Positions 1-7,647 of a stretch of 64,000 nucleotides of DNA are shown here, piece after piece (the first letter of the stretch is position 1; every line of letters starts with the position of its first letter). Source of the DNA: Polynucleobacter sp. AP-Reno-20A-A9 (GTDB lineage: Bacteria; Pseudomonadota; Gammaproteobacteria; Burkholderiales; Burkholderiaceae); NCBI RefSeq assembly GCF_018882085.1, contig NZ_JACVPB010000001.1:62001-126000 (forward strand). The letters are read 5' to 3'. The notes below the pieces were generated by a model. The model ran no database searches, was not told the origin of the DNA, and saw nothing but the letters and a program-made list of their open reading frames with translations. A program made the position numbers and the translations under genes.

Positions 1-2
1 GC

Positions 3-521
3 AATGCCACACAGTTCACCAATAAAGCCGATCTATATTCATCAGATAGAAAGTATCTTTACGAAAATTTACCCGATACCTTGCCCAAGGCTTTTATTGT
101 CAAAAAGCCGCGTATGCGAGGAGGGATCAAGAAGGCTGATCAATGGCTTACAAAAGCAATTGCGTATTTTGAAATGCATCCTGACGATATCTTCTTATTA
201 CTTGATTACGCCAGAGAGCGGATTCGGGCTAGAGCCGAGACGATTAAATTTACTCAGAAAGAATTGGGTACGGGGCAACACAAAAGAAAGGGTGCGGTAA
301 TTTCAAACCCAATCAACCAAATTTATATGAGATTTCTTGATGCTTTGGAAATTAAATATGCACCGACTGGTAAGAATAGCCTGGAATTGAGGTGTGAGGG
401 AAAGGCGGCGGATGATTTGCCATTTGCTTTCAGGCAGACGATGATTTTGTTGGGGATGTTGTTATATTTTCAGGCAGCCGTTAACCCTATTTTAGTCATT
501 CAAGATCAAATACGTGGATAG
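3..521 (+). CDS. Hypothetical protein, 5'-truncated by the window; possible phage terminase small subunit-like
   Basis: The reading frame is open to the left window edge, so this is the C-terminal part of a longer protein; a TTG at 81 and internal codons are only fallback starts. About 172 residues are visible, basic in the first half, with a helical stretch around YARERIRARAETIKF followed by a segment reading GAVISNPINQIYMRFLDAL. A helix, then a glycine turn with an NP motif, then another helix, is reminiscent of P27-type small terminase subunits. The match is weak and no large terminase gene is next to it. It converges on the minus-strand cargo genes. Function is not established. Confidence 0.45.
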   Translation, partial: NATQFTNKADLYSSDRKYLYENLPDTLPKAFIVKKPRMRGGIKKADQWLTKAIAYFEMHPDDIFLLLDYARERIRARAETIKFTQKELGTGQHKRKGAVISNPINQIYMRFLDALEIKYAPTGKNSLELRCEGKAADDLPFAFRQTMILLGMLLYFQAAVNPILVIQDQIRG

Positions 522-568
522 GCCTGACCGGTCGAGATTGGCCGCTAAGAGGACATCGATAGCTCAAG

Positions 569-610
569 AAATTAAAAATATATGCAGAGGACTAAAACAG
601 TTCTGCATAT
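569..610 (-). terminator. Probable intrinsic terminator of the 2-TM/NDT-like unit
   Basis: A perfect 9-bp inverted repeat, ATATGCAGA (580-588) and TCTGCATAT (602-610), encloses a 13-nt loop. Read on the minus strand it is followed by a T-rich tail (ATTTTTAATTT). It sits just downstream of the minus-strand gene ending at 704 and could also help separate the convergent plus-strand gene ending at 521. Confidence 0.5.
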
Positions 611-703
611 TAGGTCTTAGCTGGTTGTGACCTACCGCCCTACAAGCACCGAATCTATTGGCTCCCAGCGGTTTCGAATATTTCCCGAATGGTATCGACA
701 GTA

Positions 704-1612
704 TTACTTTGGAAGACCAACTGTTGCTTCAATTCGAGCTTTAAGTTTTTGTTTTAAATCCGCTAGATTGTTTGGCTCCCAAACAAGAAAGTTGTATTGA
801 CGATTATCAAAATGTATTTTTTTAAGATCTTTTTTTCTAACCATCCAAATTACTGGAATGTTTAGTCCAAGAGCATAGCCAGCTTCAAAATAAACTCCGC
901 CCCGATTGCCGCTAAAGTCTGCAAGTATAAATCTGCTCTTTTTGATTGCGGTAATAATTTCATCATCGATTTTATTGTTGTGTTGGCGCTCATCAATTCG
1001 AATGGGATCGTAGCCAAGTTCGGATATGGCTGGCGATATTGATTTAGCCCAGAGAGGCTTGACTGAATCATCAAACCACATAGCGCAGAAAGCCTTTTTG
1101 CTATCCGAATTTATTCGACTTAATTCATGTATGTGATCCCAGCCGGCTGGGGAGATAACGAACGGTTGACCACCATGCTGTGGGTTGGAAATGTAGTGTT
1201 TATAGTCCTTTAAATACCTACTGAAAATATAGCTTGCTTCATCTTTGTCAATTGCATAGCAACAAGAGAGCTCTTGACCACAAGCCTGAAAAGCCAACTC
1301 TTGATTTGGTTTCGGGAATTTTTTTGTAAGGTATAGCAATAACAAGTCTGACTTTTCGCCAACGCTAGGATTATTTTTTGATGCAATTTGACTCCAGCAG
1401 GCTTCGTCCAAAATAATTCCAGGATTGTTATAAACCCAGCCACTTGCCTTGGCAATTTCTTCGGGCGTGGGATTTTCAGGTGAAGAATGTAGGAACGAGG
1501 CGTCTGCTTTATATTCTCCACACCTGAAACAATTAACTTTAAGAATTAGCCTCGGGGCATTTTCTATCTCTTCTTCGCTGGCGCTTAGATTCAAGCAAAC
1601 TGGACATTTCAT
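704..1612 (-). CDS. Zinc-ribbon protein with nucleoside 2-deoxyribosyltransferase-like domain
   Basis: 302 residues in two parts. The N-terminus has a zinc-ribbon pattern, C3xxC6 and C28xxC31. The C-terminal domain, from about residue 170, has the Rossmann-like features of the nucleoside 2-deoxyribosyltransferase/TIR-like fold: an AFCAMWFDD strand, a conserved RIDE-containing segment, then ILADFSGNRGGVYFEAGYA with E243 at the position of the NDT catalytic glutamate, followed by a strand (PVIWMV). Such domains cleave N-glycosidic bonds in nucleosides or NAD-like molecules, and several act as effectors in phage defence. It lies 8 bp after a small membrane-protein gene on the same strand, so the two are probably cotranscribed. 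The domain call is fairly firm; the defence role is inferred from fold and island context. Confidence 0.7.
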   Translation of the reverse strand: MKCPVCLNLSASEEEIENAPRLILKVNCFRCGEYKADASFLHSSPENPTPEEIAKASGWVYNNPGIILDEACWSQIASKNNPSVGEKSDLLLLYLTKKFPKPNQELAFQACGQELSCCYAIDKDEASYIFSRYLKDYKHYISNPQHGGQPFVISPAGWDHIHELSRINSDSKKAFCAMWFDDSVKPLWAKSISPAISELGYDPIRIDERQHNNKIDDEIITAIKKSRFILADFSGNRGGVYFEAGYALGLNIPVIWMVRKKDLKKIHFDNRQYNFLVWEPNNLADLKQKLKARIEATVGLPK

Positions 1613-1620
1613 ACTTAAGC

Positions 1621-1902
1621 CTAGGAGCAGTTCTGAGTAGTTAAATTTTGAATGATTAAATTAATCACAACAAGAATGGCTGTAATCACCGCCCAAAATG
1701 CGGCAATTTTATTTAATTTAGTTTGATCGCGAATCGTTCCAACGACTTCCCATGGTGGTTCTGTTCCATCTCCATTGCAGATTATTTCTACATCCCTTTC
1801 CCCGCCAGTTCCTGGGCCTACAAGCACTTTGGAGCTTTTGTACCAATAGAACCCAGAGATTAAGGTGGTGATGGCTATCAATACATCAAATAATAGTTTC
1901 AT
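1621..1902 (-). CDS. Small membrane protein with two predicted TM segments
   Basis: 93 residues. A hydrophobic segment at about residues 4-21 (LLFDVLIAITTLISGFYWY) and another at about 67-86 (AAFWAVITAILVVINLII) frame a polar middle with a charged GTGGERDVE stretch and a single cysteine, so a hairpin membrane topology is likely. I recognise no family. It is immediately upstream of the zinc-ribbon/NDT-like gene with an 8-bp gap, which suggests a two-component unit in which this protein is a membrane partner or anchor. Confidence 0.6.
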   Translation of the reverse strand: MKLLFDVLIAITTLISGFYWYKSSKVLVGPGTGGERDVEIICNGDGTEPPWEVVGTIRDQTKLNKIAAFWAVITAILVVINLIIQNLTTQNCS

Positions 1903-2057
1903 AAGGCCCCGTGTGTTTCGTTGATCTTCCCACTTTTAGCGGGATTCATCAATCCAGCCCGATTCCATCAAGCCTCGATAGATAGAGGATAGTTAATTGC
2001 ATGCTCTATTTAGATCAATATTCTTAACGGTGATAGATGTAATGATTCACTTTAGTC

Positions 2058-2612
2058 CTACGAAATATCGTTACCCGCATCTCTTAATACTTTGGCCCAG
2101 CGTCCAATCGTTGCGCGTAGTGTTCGCTGCACACCATCATCGAGCGGCATAGTCGGCACCAACTCTAAGGCTTGTGCGGGCGTAAGGTAGGCGTACTCCA
2201 GTAGCGCCATACAAAACTCTCGATCTTTGTCTCGCCCTGCAGCAGCCTTTGCAAGAAAGAGATCAAGTACATCAAGGCAGTACCCCACTCGACCATTGGT
2301 ATTGTTGTTTTGCACACGATGGACACGCGTCATCCAGTCTTTTGGCAATATTGCGGTATCTGGTCCCACGCCTTGAGCATAGTAGCCATAAGTCTCGTGG
2401 AATTGTGAACCTTCACCAATTGCGCCATCAATCTGATCTGCTAAATCAGGAGCCTGTCGTGGATAGATATCCGCCTCCATGGAGACTGTGAAGACCTTTT
2501 CTGGATTGGGTACTTGGCCTAGCATTGACTGGCTGCCGATGATCACAAATTCATATTGATTGGTGACATCCGCACTGGCGCGAATGATGTGCTCTAGCTC
2601 TTCTCGTGTCAT
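2058..2612 (-). CDS. Nucleotidyltransferase-fold protein, putative toxin of an HTH/NTase pair
   Basis: 184 residues resembling the DUF6036-type nucleotidyltransferases. The visible core is IIGSQS (residues 24-29), matching the GS motif of the pol-beta-like NTase fold, followed by SMEAD (44-48), with E46 and D48 as likely metal ligands. The C-terminal half is helical, as in proteins that pair with an HTH partner. Its start overlaps the end of the upstream HTH gene by 4 nt (ATGA), which implies translational coupling. The organisation resembles type II or type IV toxin-antitoxin modules such as AbiE; the activity is inferred. Confidence 0.65.
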   Translation of the reverse strand: MTREELEHIIRASADVTNQYEFVIIGSQSMLGQVPNPEKVFTVSMEADIYPRQAPDLADQIDGAIGEGSQFHETYGYYAQGVGPDTAILPKDWMTRVHRVQNNNTNGRVGYCLDVLDLFLAKAAAGRDKDREFCMALLEYAYLTPAQALELVPTMPLDDGVQRTLRATIGRWAKVLRDAGNDIS

Positions 2613-3310
2613 GGCGCATCCCTAAAGTCTTCATCACCCTGGGCGGCAGTCAAAGAGCTGCCGAACACCACCCCTTTTTTGAGCGCGCTCACATCCTTCA
2701 AAATACGTAGACGCACTTCATCTGGAAGGATGGTCACCAGTGGTGAAGTTTGTCTGAGTTGCTGGGCATGTCTCGTGCGACCAAGCACTTTGCGCCAAGA
2801 GCCTGTACTTAATATAAGTTGCCACTCACGCCATAGGACAGCTGAGCGAGAATCACCAGTAGCAAGCCAACGCTCTAGGGTGCCTTGAGCTTGTAGTAGC
2901 AATGCAGGATCAGTCTTTACTAACTGAACAGCTTGTTCATGCAAAGCAAGGCTTTGTAGATCTTGAAGTCGGTGCCCGGCGTTATCTGGCAAAACGCGTA
3001 CTTGTACGTTAGGGGCAATGCGCCTAGACCTTGCTCCTGCTGATCCGGCGGGAGCGACTTGCATCGTATCGCCCGCCAAAAGTGCTAACTCTCCGCTAAC
3101 GCCAAGAACGGACATCACTCGTAGGTAAGCGCCGATTGAAGGAGATGGATCGCCTGCTTCAATCGACCGTAGAGTATTGCGAGTAAGTTTTGCACGCGCA
3201 GATACTTCGACCGTACCAAGCCCCTGCGCCTTACGTAAGCGCTTAATGCGATCACCCAGTTGCAATAGCAACTGGCGCTCTAGGATGGGGCTAAGTTCAG
3301 AAGTAGTCAT
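2609..3310 (-). CDS. XRE/Cro-type HTH regulator, putative antitoxin
   Basis: 233 residues. The N-terminus carries a canonical five-helix XRE domain at about residues 18-80 (GDRIKRLRKAQGL, then SARAKLTRNTLRSIEAG). A basic linker (GARSRRIAPN) leads to a helical C-terminal domain of about 125 residues that may bind the partner NTase. It is the first gene of a two-gene operon and overlaps the NTase gene by 4 nt. A perfect 30-bp palindrome lies 27 bp upstream of its ATG, so autorepression is likely. No Shine-Dalgarno sequence is visible, and the candidate -10 lies very close to the ATG, so the mRNA may be almost leaderless. Confidence 0.7.
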   Translation of the reverse strand: MTTSELSPILERQLLLQLGDRIKRLRKAQGLGTVEVSARAKLTRNTLRSIEAGDPSPSIGAYLRVMSVLGVSGELALLAGDTMQVAPAGSAGARSRRIAPNVQVRVLPDNAGHRLQDLQSLALHEQAVQLVKTDPALLLQAQGTLERWLATGDSRSAVLWREWQLILSTGSWRKVLGRTRHAQQLRQTSPLVTILPDEVRLRILKDVSALKKGVVFGSSLTAAQGDEDFRDAP

Positions 3311-3319
3311 TTGATCATT

Positions 3320-3366
3320 ATTTTAATTATAAACCTATTATTTGGTCAATATATTGACCAAATAAT
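3320..3366 (-). promoter_or_regulatory. Promoter and perfect 30-bp palindromic operator of the HTH/NTase operon
   Basis: Positions 3337-3366 form an uninterrupted inverted repeat (half-site ATTATTTGGTCAATA). On the minus strand one half contains a -35-like TTGACC (3344-3349), 18 bp from a -10-like TAAAAT (3320-3325). A repressor bound to the palindrome would cover the -35. The ATG at 3310 is only about 10 bp beyond the -10. Confidence 0.65.
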
Positions 3367-3430
3367 CACAAAAAGAACTCAAAGATTTACCCCCCAATTA
3401 TTAAATAGTCTTTCCGGCCCCTATCCAAGG

Positions 3431-5179
3431 TTAGCGAAGTGAACTTCGTGTCTTGGCATCATGTGTAGGCAGCCCCACGGTCTTGCGGACAAGTTCAAAA
3501 ACCCCCTTACCAAGTCGGTCCGGATGCTTAGGAATTCGCTGTAAGTTGGGGTTTGAATCTCGCTTAGCTATAAAGTCCGAAAAATAGAAGCATTTTTCAA
3601 ATAGGAGTATTTCTATAGCTTCTGAAATGGTTTTAACTTTTGGAATGCGTGCTGCGAGCATATCGCGCAATTTAATCCAGTCTGGGCGATTTCTTAATTG
3701 CGAGTAAAGCCTTGTTATTGCCTTTAATTTGCTCGCATTTTCTAGTCCTAATTTCTTAAGATAGGTTACGGCAGTTGCTGTATCGAGCGAACCAACCTCG
3801 GCTATGAGCTTGTTATTAGATTCAACTTTATCTTTATTGGCTTGTTGCTCTTCGTGACTAACATTTCCTAGAAAATCGCCCCAATTAGTCCACTCAGGAT
3901 ATCCGCCACTGGGGGCTGCTGGAGATTTTCTGATAAAACCCCACTCGCCACCCTTCTTTGGATGCTTCTCAAATTCTGTTTTTGATTGGAAGTTATAAGA
4001 GCGTACAAATTGCTTTGCAGTCTCCCAAGCCCAAAAATCATCAATTTTTCTGTTATTAATAAACTCAAACCAAGGCACGCCATAGCTTTGCAATATTGAA
4101 TAAGGCGTATCTATTGGGAAAAGACCTTTTTGGTGTGCATGTTCATATTGAGATCTTTCGATAATTCCCAGTCGAAGGCAATCTGCCTTGACATCTTCAA
4201 TCGACCTTAGTTCCTTGCTGGAGGCAATTGATCTTCTGTCATTTAGTTGATCAAGCTTTACTCGTACTTGTTTGCCAAGCCCTTTAATGTGGATCAGTTT
4301 GTATAGATCTTGCGCGACATCTAAAAATTGCGATAGAGAATTGATGTTATTGGCCTGGGCATAGTCAATAAAATCTTCCAAGCCCCATTTAAGCCCGAGC
4401 TGATGCTGACTATATTCAATTGGAAAATTTGCGGGATCGCATAACTCAAGGCCAAGATTGATAAATTCTTGCTGGATATGACTTAAATACCTCTTATAGC
4501 CATGTTGGCGATAAATTTCAGCTTCAATAGCTATGAGTGGTAAGCCCTCCTTTTTATAGTAAAGCTCCTTTTTTTGGCGCTTTATGAGGTAGCCCTCACT
4601 CCAGTCCGGTAGTCTGGTTCGAAGCTTGACCCCATCTTTAGAGCACATAAACACTTCAATATTTGCCACCATGGGCAATTGAAAATCACCCCTAGATGGT
4701 TTGCTTGTTTCTTTAAGTTTTAGCTTTGGATGGCTGATGTACTCAATTTTTGAGTAATGAAGCCAATTGGCAACAATGAGTTCCGAGCGACTGGCATATT
4801 TGCGACCATCAATGCCATAAAGTTGGTTGGACCATTTCCCAGAATCAACCATTAATTTTTCTATTTCAGGCCAAAGACCTAAGTTACGTGCAGCACTTTG
4901 AGCGGCACCATAACTATCGCGAAATTCTCCAGCAGACGTAAATTGTTCGCACAGATTTAGCCAGTCGGCTAATTTATAGGATTTCCAAATCTCTACTCCC
5001 CTGCGCCATCCTCGTGCATCGCTTAAGCACGTTCTGAGGGTTTTGCGTTGCCTAATTTCGTTATACAAAACTGAGTCTAGGTTTCGAAGGTGGCTCAAGT
5101 TTGAGGGGTTGTAATTGCAAACTAATTCAAATAAAAAGTCATCAGTTGCATTGCCATAAAGCTTGTATTTAGGTGTCAT
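3431..5179 (-). CDS. Putative PD-(D/E)XK-fold nuclease with phage-integrase-type repeats
   Basis: 582 residues. Residues 125-225 read like a PD-(D/E)XK nuclease: E133 in a helix (SRSELIVANWL), D165 in GDFQLP, E175 in ANIEVFM, then a basic helix and strand (KRQKKELYYKKEGLPLIAIE) typical of the RxxK...Y...lpLI segment of very-short-patch-like families. The usual E-x-K lysine is not at its standard place. Residues 340-440 carry repeat-like segments, the clearest with FWAWETAKQFVRS and ending WTNWGDFLGN, which resembles the phage-integrase repeat unit often found with integrases. The gene follows the integrase on the same strand with a 51-bp gap. Fold and role are inferred; it could serve defence, integration accessory or element maintenance. 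Confidence 0.55.
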   Translation of the reverse strand: MTPKYKLYGNATDDFLFELVCNYNPSNLSHLRNLDSVLYNEIRQRKTLRTCLSDARGWRRGVEIWKSYKLADWLNLCEQFTSAGEFRDSYGAAQSAARNLGLWPEIEKLMVDSGKWSNQLYGIDGRKYASRSELIVANWLHYSKIEYISHPKLKLKETSKPSRGDFQLPMVANIEVFMCSKDGVKLRTRLPDWSEGYLIKRQKKELYYKKEGLPLIAIEAEIYRQHGYKRYLSHIQQEFINLGLELCDPANFPIEYSQHQLGLKWGLEDFIDYAQANNINSLSQFLDVAQDLYKLIHIKGLGKQVRVKLDQLNDRRSIASSKELRSIEDVKADCLRLGIIERSQYEHAHQKGLFPIDTPYSILQSYGVPWFEFINNRKIDDFWAWETAKQFVRSYNFQSKTEFEKHPKKGGEWGFIRKSPAAPSGGYPEWTNWGDFLGNVSHEEQQANKDKVESNNKLIAEVGSLDTATAVTYLKKLGLENASKLKAITRLYSQLRNRPDWIKLRDMLAARIPKVKTISEAIEILLFEKCFYFSDFIAKRDSNPNLQRIPKHPDRLGKGVFELVRKTVGLPTHDAKTRSSLR

Positions 5180-5230
5180 AGTTTTCTCAAGTGGGTTATT
5201 GATGGGTTGAAGTAAGGAGTTTGGCGAGCC

Positions 5231-6823
5231 TCATAAAAGGCCTCCCTTTGGGTGATCAGAGGATGGGATTGGGTCGGCTTTAGGGGGCACAGAAAGACCA
5301 GAATGTTTGGCAATTTCTAACCAAGGATTGGCGACCAGCGCAGCATCGGCACTTCGATTTACCCGAGTGTCGGGTAGCTGATTTGGCAAATTCGGAGGAG
5401 CAAAAGAGGGTAGTTCAGGCGGGTTTATTGCCTGAGGCTCGGGCAATTGTGGCTCTTGCTTAATTTCTTTAGTTACTCGGCTCTGAGTTTTCGGTAAATG
5501 ATTAACTCGAATATTGCTGGGATTTATACATGAGTGTGCACTTACTTCATATACTAATTGGGGGTTAATAATGGGGTGTGGCTGGTCTTGCATCTGCGCC
5601 GCTATTAGCCTTTCAAAGGCACTTCCATCTTGCCGAGTTAAGTTTGGAATGAACCGTGAGTACACCCGAAAGAGCATCTCAGTAGTGGTGTGTCCCATCT
5701 GACGGGCAATCCATTCGGGCGCCTCGCCAGAAGCCAACATGAGGGTGGCATAGGTATGGCGAGTTTGATACGGCACTCGCTTTTTCAGGCCCAATAATCT
5801 CAATAGCGGATACCAAACTCGCTTAGAAATATTGCGATGAGAAATGGGCGTTCCCGCGCTGGTTGCAAAAACATAGACGCCCTGCCCGGTCACTTTGTGC
5901 TGAGCTAAGAGTGCATCAAAGACCATCTGGGACATTTGGATGTCGCGCTCGGATTCTCCCGTTTTGGGAGTTTCCTCATAGTCATTCACAATCGTCTCTT
6001 TTATGGAAATCGTGCGACGCTCAAAATCGACGTACTGCCATTTGAGGCCATCGATCTCACCAGTGCGAGTGCCGGTAAAGAAGCGAACAATGTAGTAATT
6101 CTTAAAGTCGGCCCGAACCGTGCGAAGAATGTCTTGGACTTCTTGCATCGTGAACGGCTGAACGTCAGTCTTGCCTACTCTTAGGGGTTTGATATTGATA
6201 AAGGCCGGGGCAAATTCATATCGGTCGGCAGCCTCTGTCAATATCATCCGCAATGGGGTCATGATGTGGTTAATACGTGAAGCGGAAAGGCTTTCCTTAT
6301 TCTTAATTCCGGGCCTCTTTGCCAAAGAGGAGCGAAAAGCCAGAATGTCACCCTTTTTAATCTCGTTTACAGGCCTAAGGCCAAAATGAGGAATCAGAGA
6401 GTTATCTAAGACACCTCTAGTAGTGGTTCTATGGGAGCGCTTCCACCCTACTTCCATCTCTGAGTACCATTGATTTGCAAAGTCAGAAAATAGTGGGGTT
6501 TGACGCTGGGTTGACGGCGGGAGGTCGGGTGGCGTTCCAGCAATAGCTAAAGCCAAGTTGGCGGGAGCCTTATTAATAGCAGGGGCACTCATGGCCAGTC
6601 TTGCTTCTTCTACTTCTGCAATGCGTTTACTCATTGGAAAGAAGTGCTCATGGCGGTAGGAGCCATTGGCTATAGCTACTTTGATGTTGTCATCTAGCTT
6701 AGCCAGTAATTTGCGGTTAGTCTTGGAGTCAACTAATTCCGTTTGCTCCCTACAGCGAATCCCAAACACCCGGAAATCCAGAAAGAGACGCCCAGTTTCT
6801 TTTCTGATGCGAATGTTAGACAT
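5231..6823 (-). CDS. Tyrosine recombinase (site-specific integrase)
   Basis: 530 residues from the ATG at 6823, chosen over an upstream GTG because a strong AGGAGGT lies 8 nt ahead of it. An N-terminal arm-binding-like region is followed by a core-binding domain (about 110-215) and the catalytic domain. Numbered from this ATG, the visible active-site residues are R253 (TGTRTGE), probable K287, R355 (YQTRHTYAT), H378 (MGHTT) and nucleophile Y388 (RVYSRF); the first histidine of the usual HxxR is replaced by Y, a common variant. About 130 residues after the nucleophile form a proline-rich tail, longer than usual. It should integrate and excise the island at tRNA-Arg. Confidence 0.93.
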   Translation of the reverse strand: MSNIRIRKETGRLFLDFRVFGIRCREQTELVDSKTNRKLLAKLDDNIKVAIANGSYRHEHFFPMSKRIAEVEEARLAMSAPAINKAPANLALAIAGTPPDLPPSTQRQTPLFSDFANQWYSEMEVGWKRSHRTTTRGVLDNSLIPHFGLRPVNEIKKGDILAFRSSLAKRPGIKNKESLSASRINHIMTPLRMILTEAADRYEFAPAFINIKPLRVGKTDVQPFTMQEVQDILRTVRADFKNYYIVRFFTGTRTGEIDGLKWQYVDFERRTISIKETIVNDYEETPKTGESERDIQMSQMVFDALLAQHKVTGQGVYVFATSAGTPISHRNISKRVWYPLLRLLGLKKRVPYQTRHTYATLMLASGEAPEWIARQMGHTTTEMLFRVYSRFIPNLTRQDGSAFERLIAAQMQDQPHPIINPQLVYEVSAHSCINPSNIRVNHLPKTQSRVTKEIKQEPQLPEPQAINPPELPSFAPPNLPNQLPDTRVNRSADAALVANPWLEIAKHSGLSVPPKADPIPSSDHPKGGLL

Positions 6824-7064
6824 GAGCAACACCTCCTCTTGCCATTGGGATTTGACTTAAGGTCGAAGAGATCGCCTTGGTCATGTCATCCTCGATAACC
6901 TCCCAGATATAGAGAATCTTTCTTCCGCCAAAGGGGCGGAAATAGTGGCGACCCTCCAATAAGACAGAATCTTTGAGTTGATCCCGAATCGTGCGGGGGT
7001 CGTATTTGATGCGAGCTGATAGCTCTTCGGTGGTTAGATAGGTCTGCGCCATTGTTAACTCCAT
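6816..7064 (-). CDS. Small DNA-binding protein upstream of integrase, possible excisionase
   Basis: 82 residues, or 78 if translation starts at the second Met (MAQTYLTTEELSARIKYDPR). The sequence reads as a winged-helix/MerR-like module: TTEELSARIKYDPRTIRDQLKD is a helix-turn-helix, followed by a wing (HYFRPFGGRKILYIW). Position and size fit a recombination directionality factor or the helix-turn-helix accessory of DUF3596-type integrases. Its last codons overlap the integrase start by 8 nt and contain the integrase ribosome-binding site, so the two are translationally coupled. Confidence 0.65.
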   Translation of the reverse strand: MELTMAQTYLTTEELSARIKYDPRTIRDQLKDSVLLEGRHYFRPFGGRKILYIWEVIEDDMTKAISSTLSQIPMARGGVAHV

Positions 7065-7121
7065 GTAGTAAAATCAATCAAAGTGGCGAAAAGTAATTCT
7101 TAATTAACTTTTGCCATCCTG

Positions 7122-7210
7122 AATGACATTATGCATGAGTAAATGACATTTAGCAAGCACTTTTTACATGCAATATTAAAAAAAGCTATTCAGAATGATA
7201 AAATGCCATT
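7122..7210. promoter_or_regulatory. Three AATGNCATT operator-like sites between divergent genes
   Basis: AATGACATT occurs at 7122-7130 and 7142-7150 and AATGCCATT at 7202-7210. Each is an inverted repeat AATG-N-CATT. The first two are 20 bp apart, about two helical turns, and the third is 60 bp further and overlaps the start of the XRE gene. They lie between the integrase/excisionase operon and the XRE regulator, as expected for operators of a lysogeny-type switch. Confidence 0.55.
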
Positions 7211-7407
7211 TATCGACCCTTATGGGCGAAAGAAAACTCAAATTGGTAGATGTCGCTCGTGAAACAGGCTTGCATCGAAATACCATCACCCTGCTTTACG
7301 ATGAAACAGCTGCAAGGGTTGATTTAGATGCAATTAGTAAGCTGTGCAAATTCTTTGATTGCAAAGTTGAAGATCTATTTGAGTACATTCCTGATGCTTC
7401 AAATTAA
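7195..7407 (+). CDS. XRE-family HTH regulator (YozG/HTH_26 type)
   Basis: 70 residues, almost all one HTH domain: LSTLMGERKLKLVDVARETG, then LHRNTITLLYDE as the recognition region, then LDAISKLCKFFDCKVEDLFEY, which is the standard ending of this short-regulator family. The start at 7195 fits the family length; a later Met (7222) would lose the first helix. It is divergent from the excisionase/integrase pair, and one AATGCCATT element overlaps its first codons, which suggests that it represses itself and controls the integrase operon. Confidence 0.8.
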   Translation: MIKCHLSTLMGERKLKLVDVARETGLHRNTITLLYDETAARVDLDAISKLCKFFDCKVEDLFEYIPDASN

Positions 7408-7443
7408 TGGTCATTAAGCTATAGGATAGAAAATTTAACTATT

Positions 7444-7647
7444 GGCACAAGAAATGTGTCAATTTGAGGCTAATACTCAAAATCAGCATAGATCAAAAAG
7501 GATGGGCACAGAGTAGGCACAAAATGGGCGCGGTTTGGGCACAAAAGACCATTTGAGTATTGGCCTGATTTGTAAATGAAGAGATAGCAAAAGCATTAAA
7601 AGCCGCAAAAAATAGCTTTCAATGCAGTTTTTTAAGAACTATGTGCC
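7444..7647. repeat. GGCACA repeats beside the tRNA, possible integrase arm sites
   Basis: GGCACA occurs at 7444, 7505, 7516 and 7538, mostly within (G)GGCACAAAA, and its complement TGTGCC at 7642. The 7505, 7516 and 7538 copies are spaced 11 and 22 bp apart, so they lie on one face of the helix. Between the XRE gene and the tRNA there is no other gene. Clustered, phased short repeats next to an attachment site are what arm-type integrase sites look like. Confidence 0.45.

Noticed and set aside
4..300. 98-codon open frame overlapping the first gene
   Set aside because: The frame that is open to the window edge and runs to 521 is longer and has better protein character; this one is its shadow.
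1903..2057. A small gene or terminator between the NTase and 2-TM genes
   Set aside because: Only a 4-bp stem (CCTC...GAGG) and no convincing reading frame; nothing supportable.
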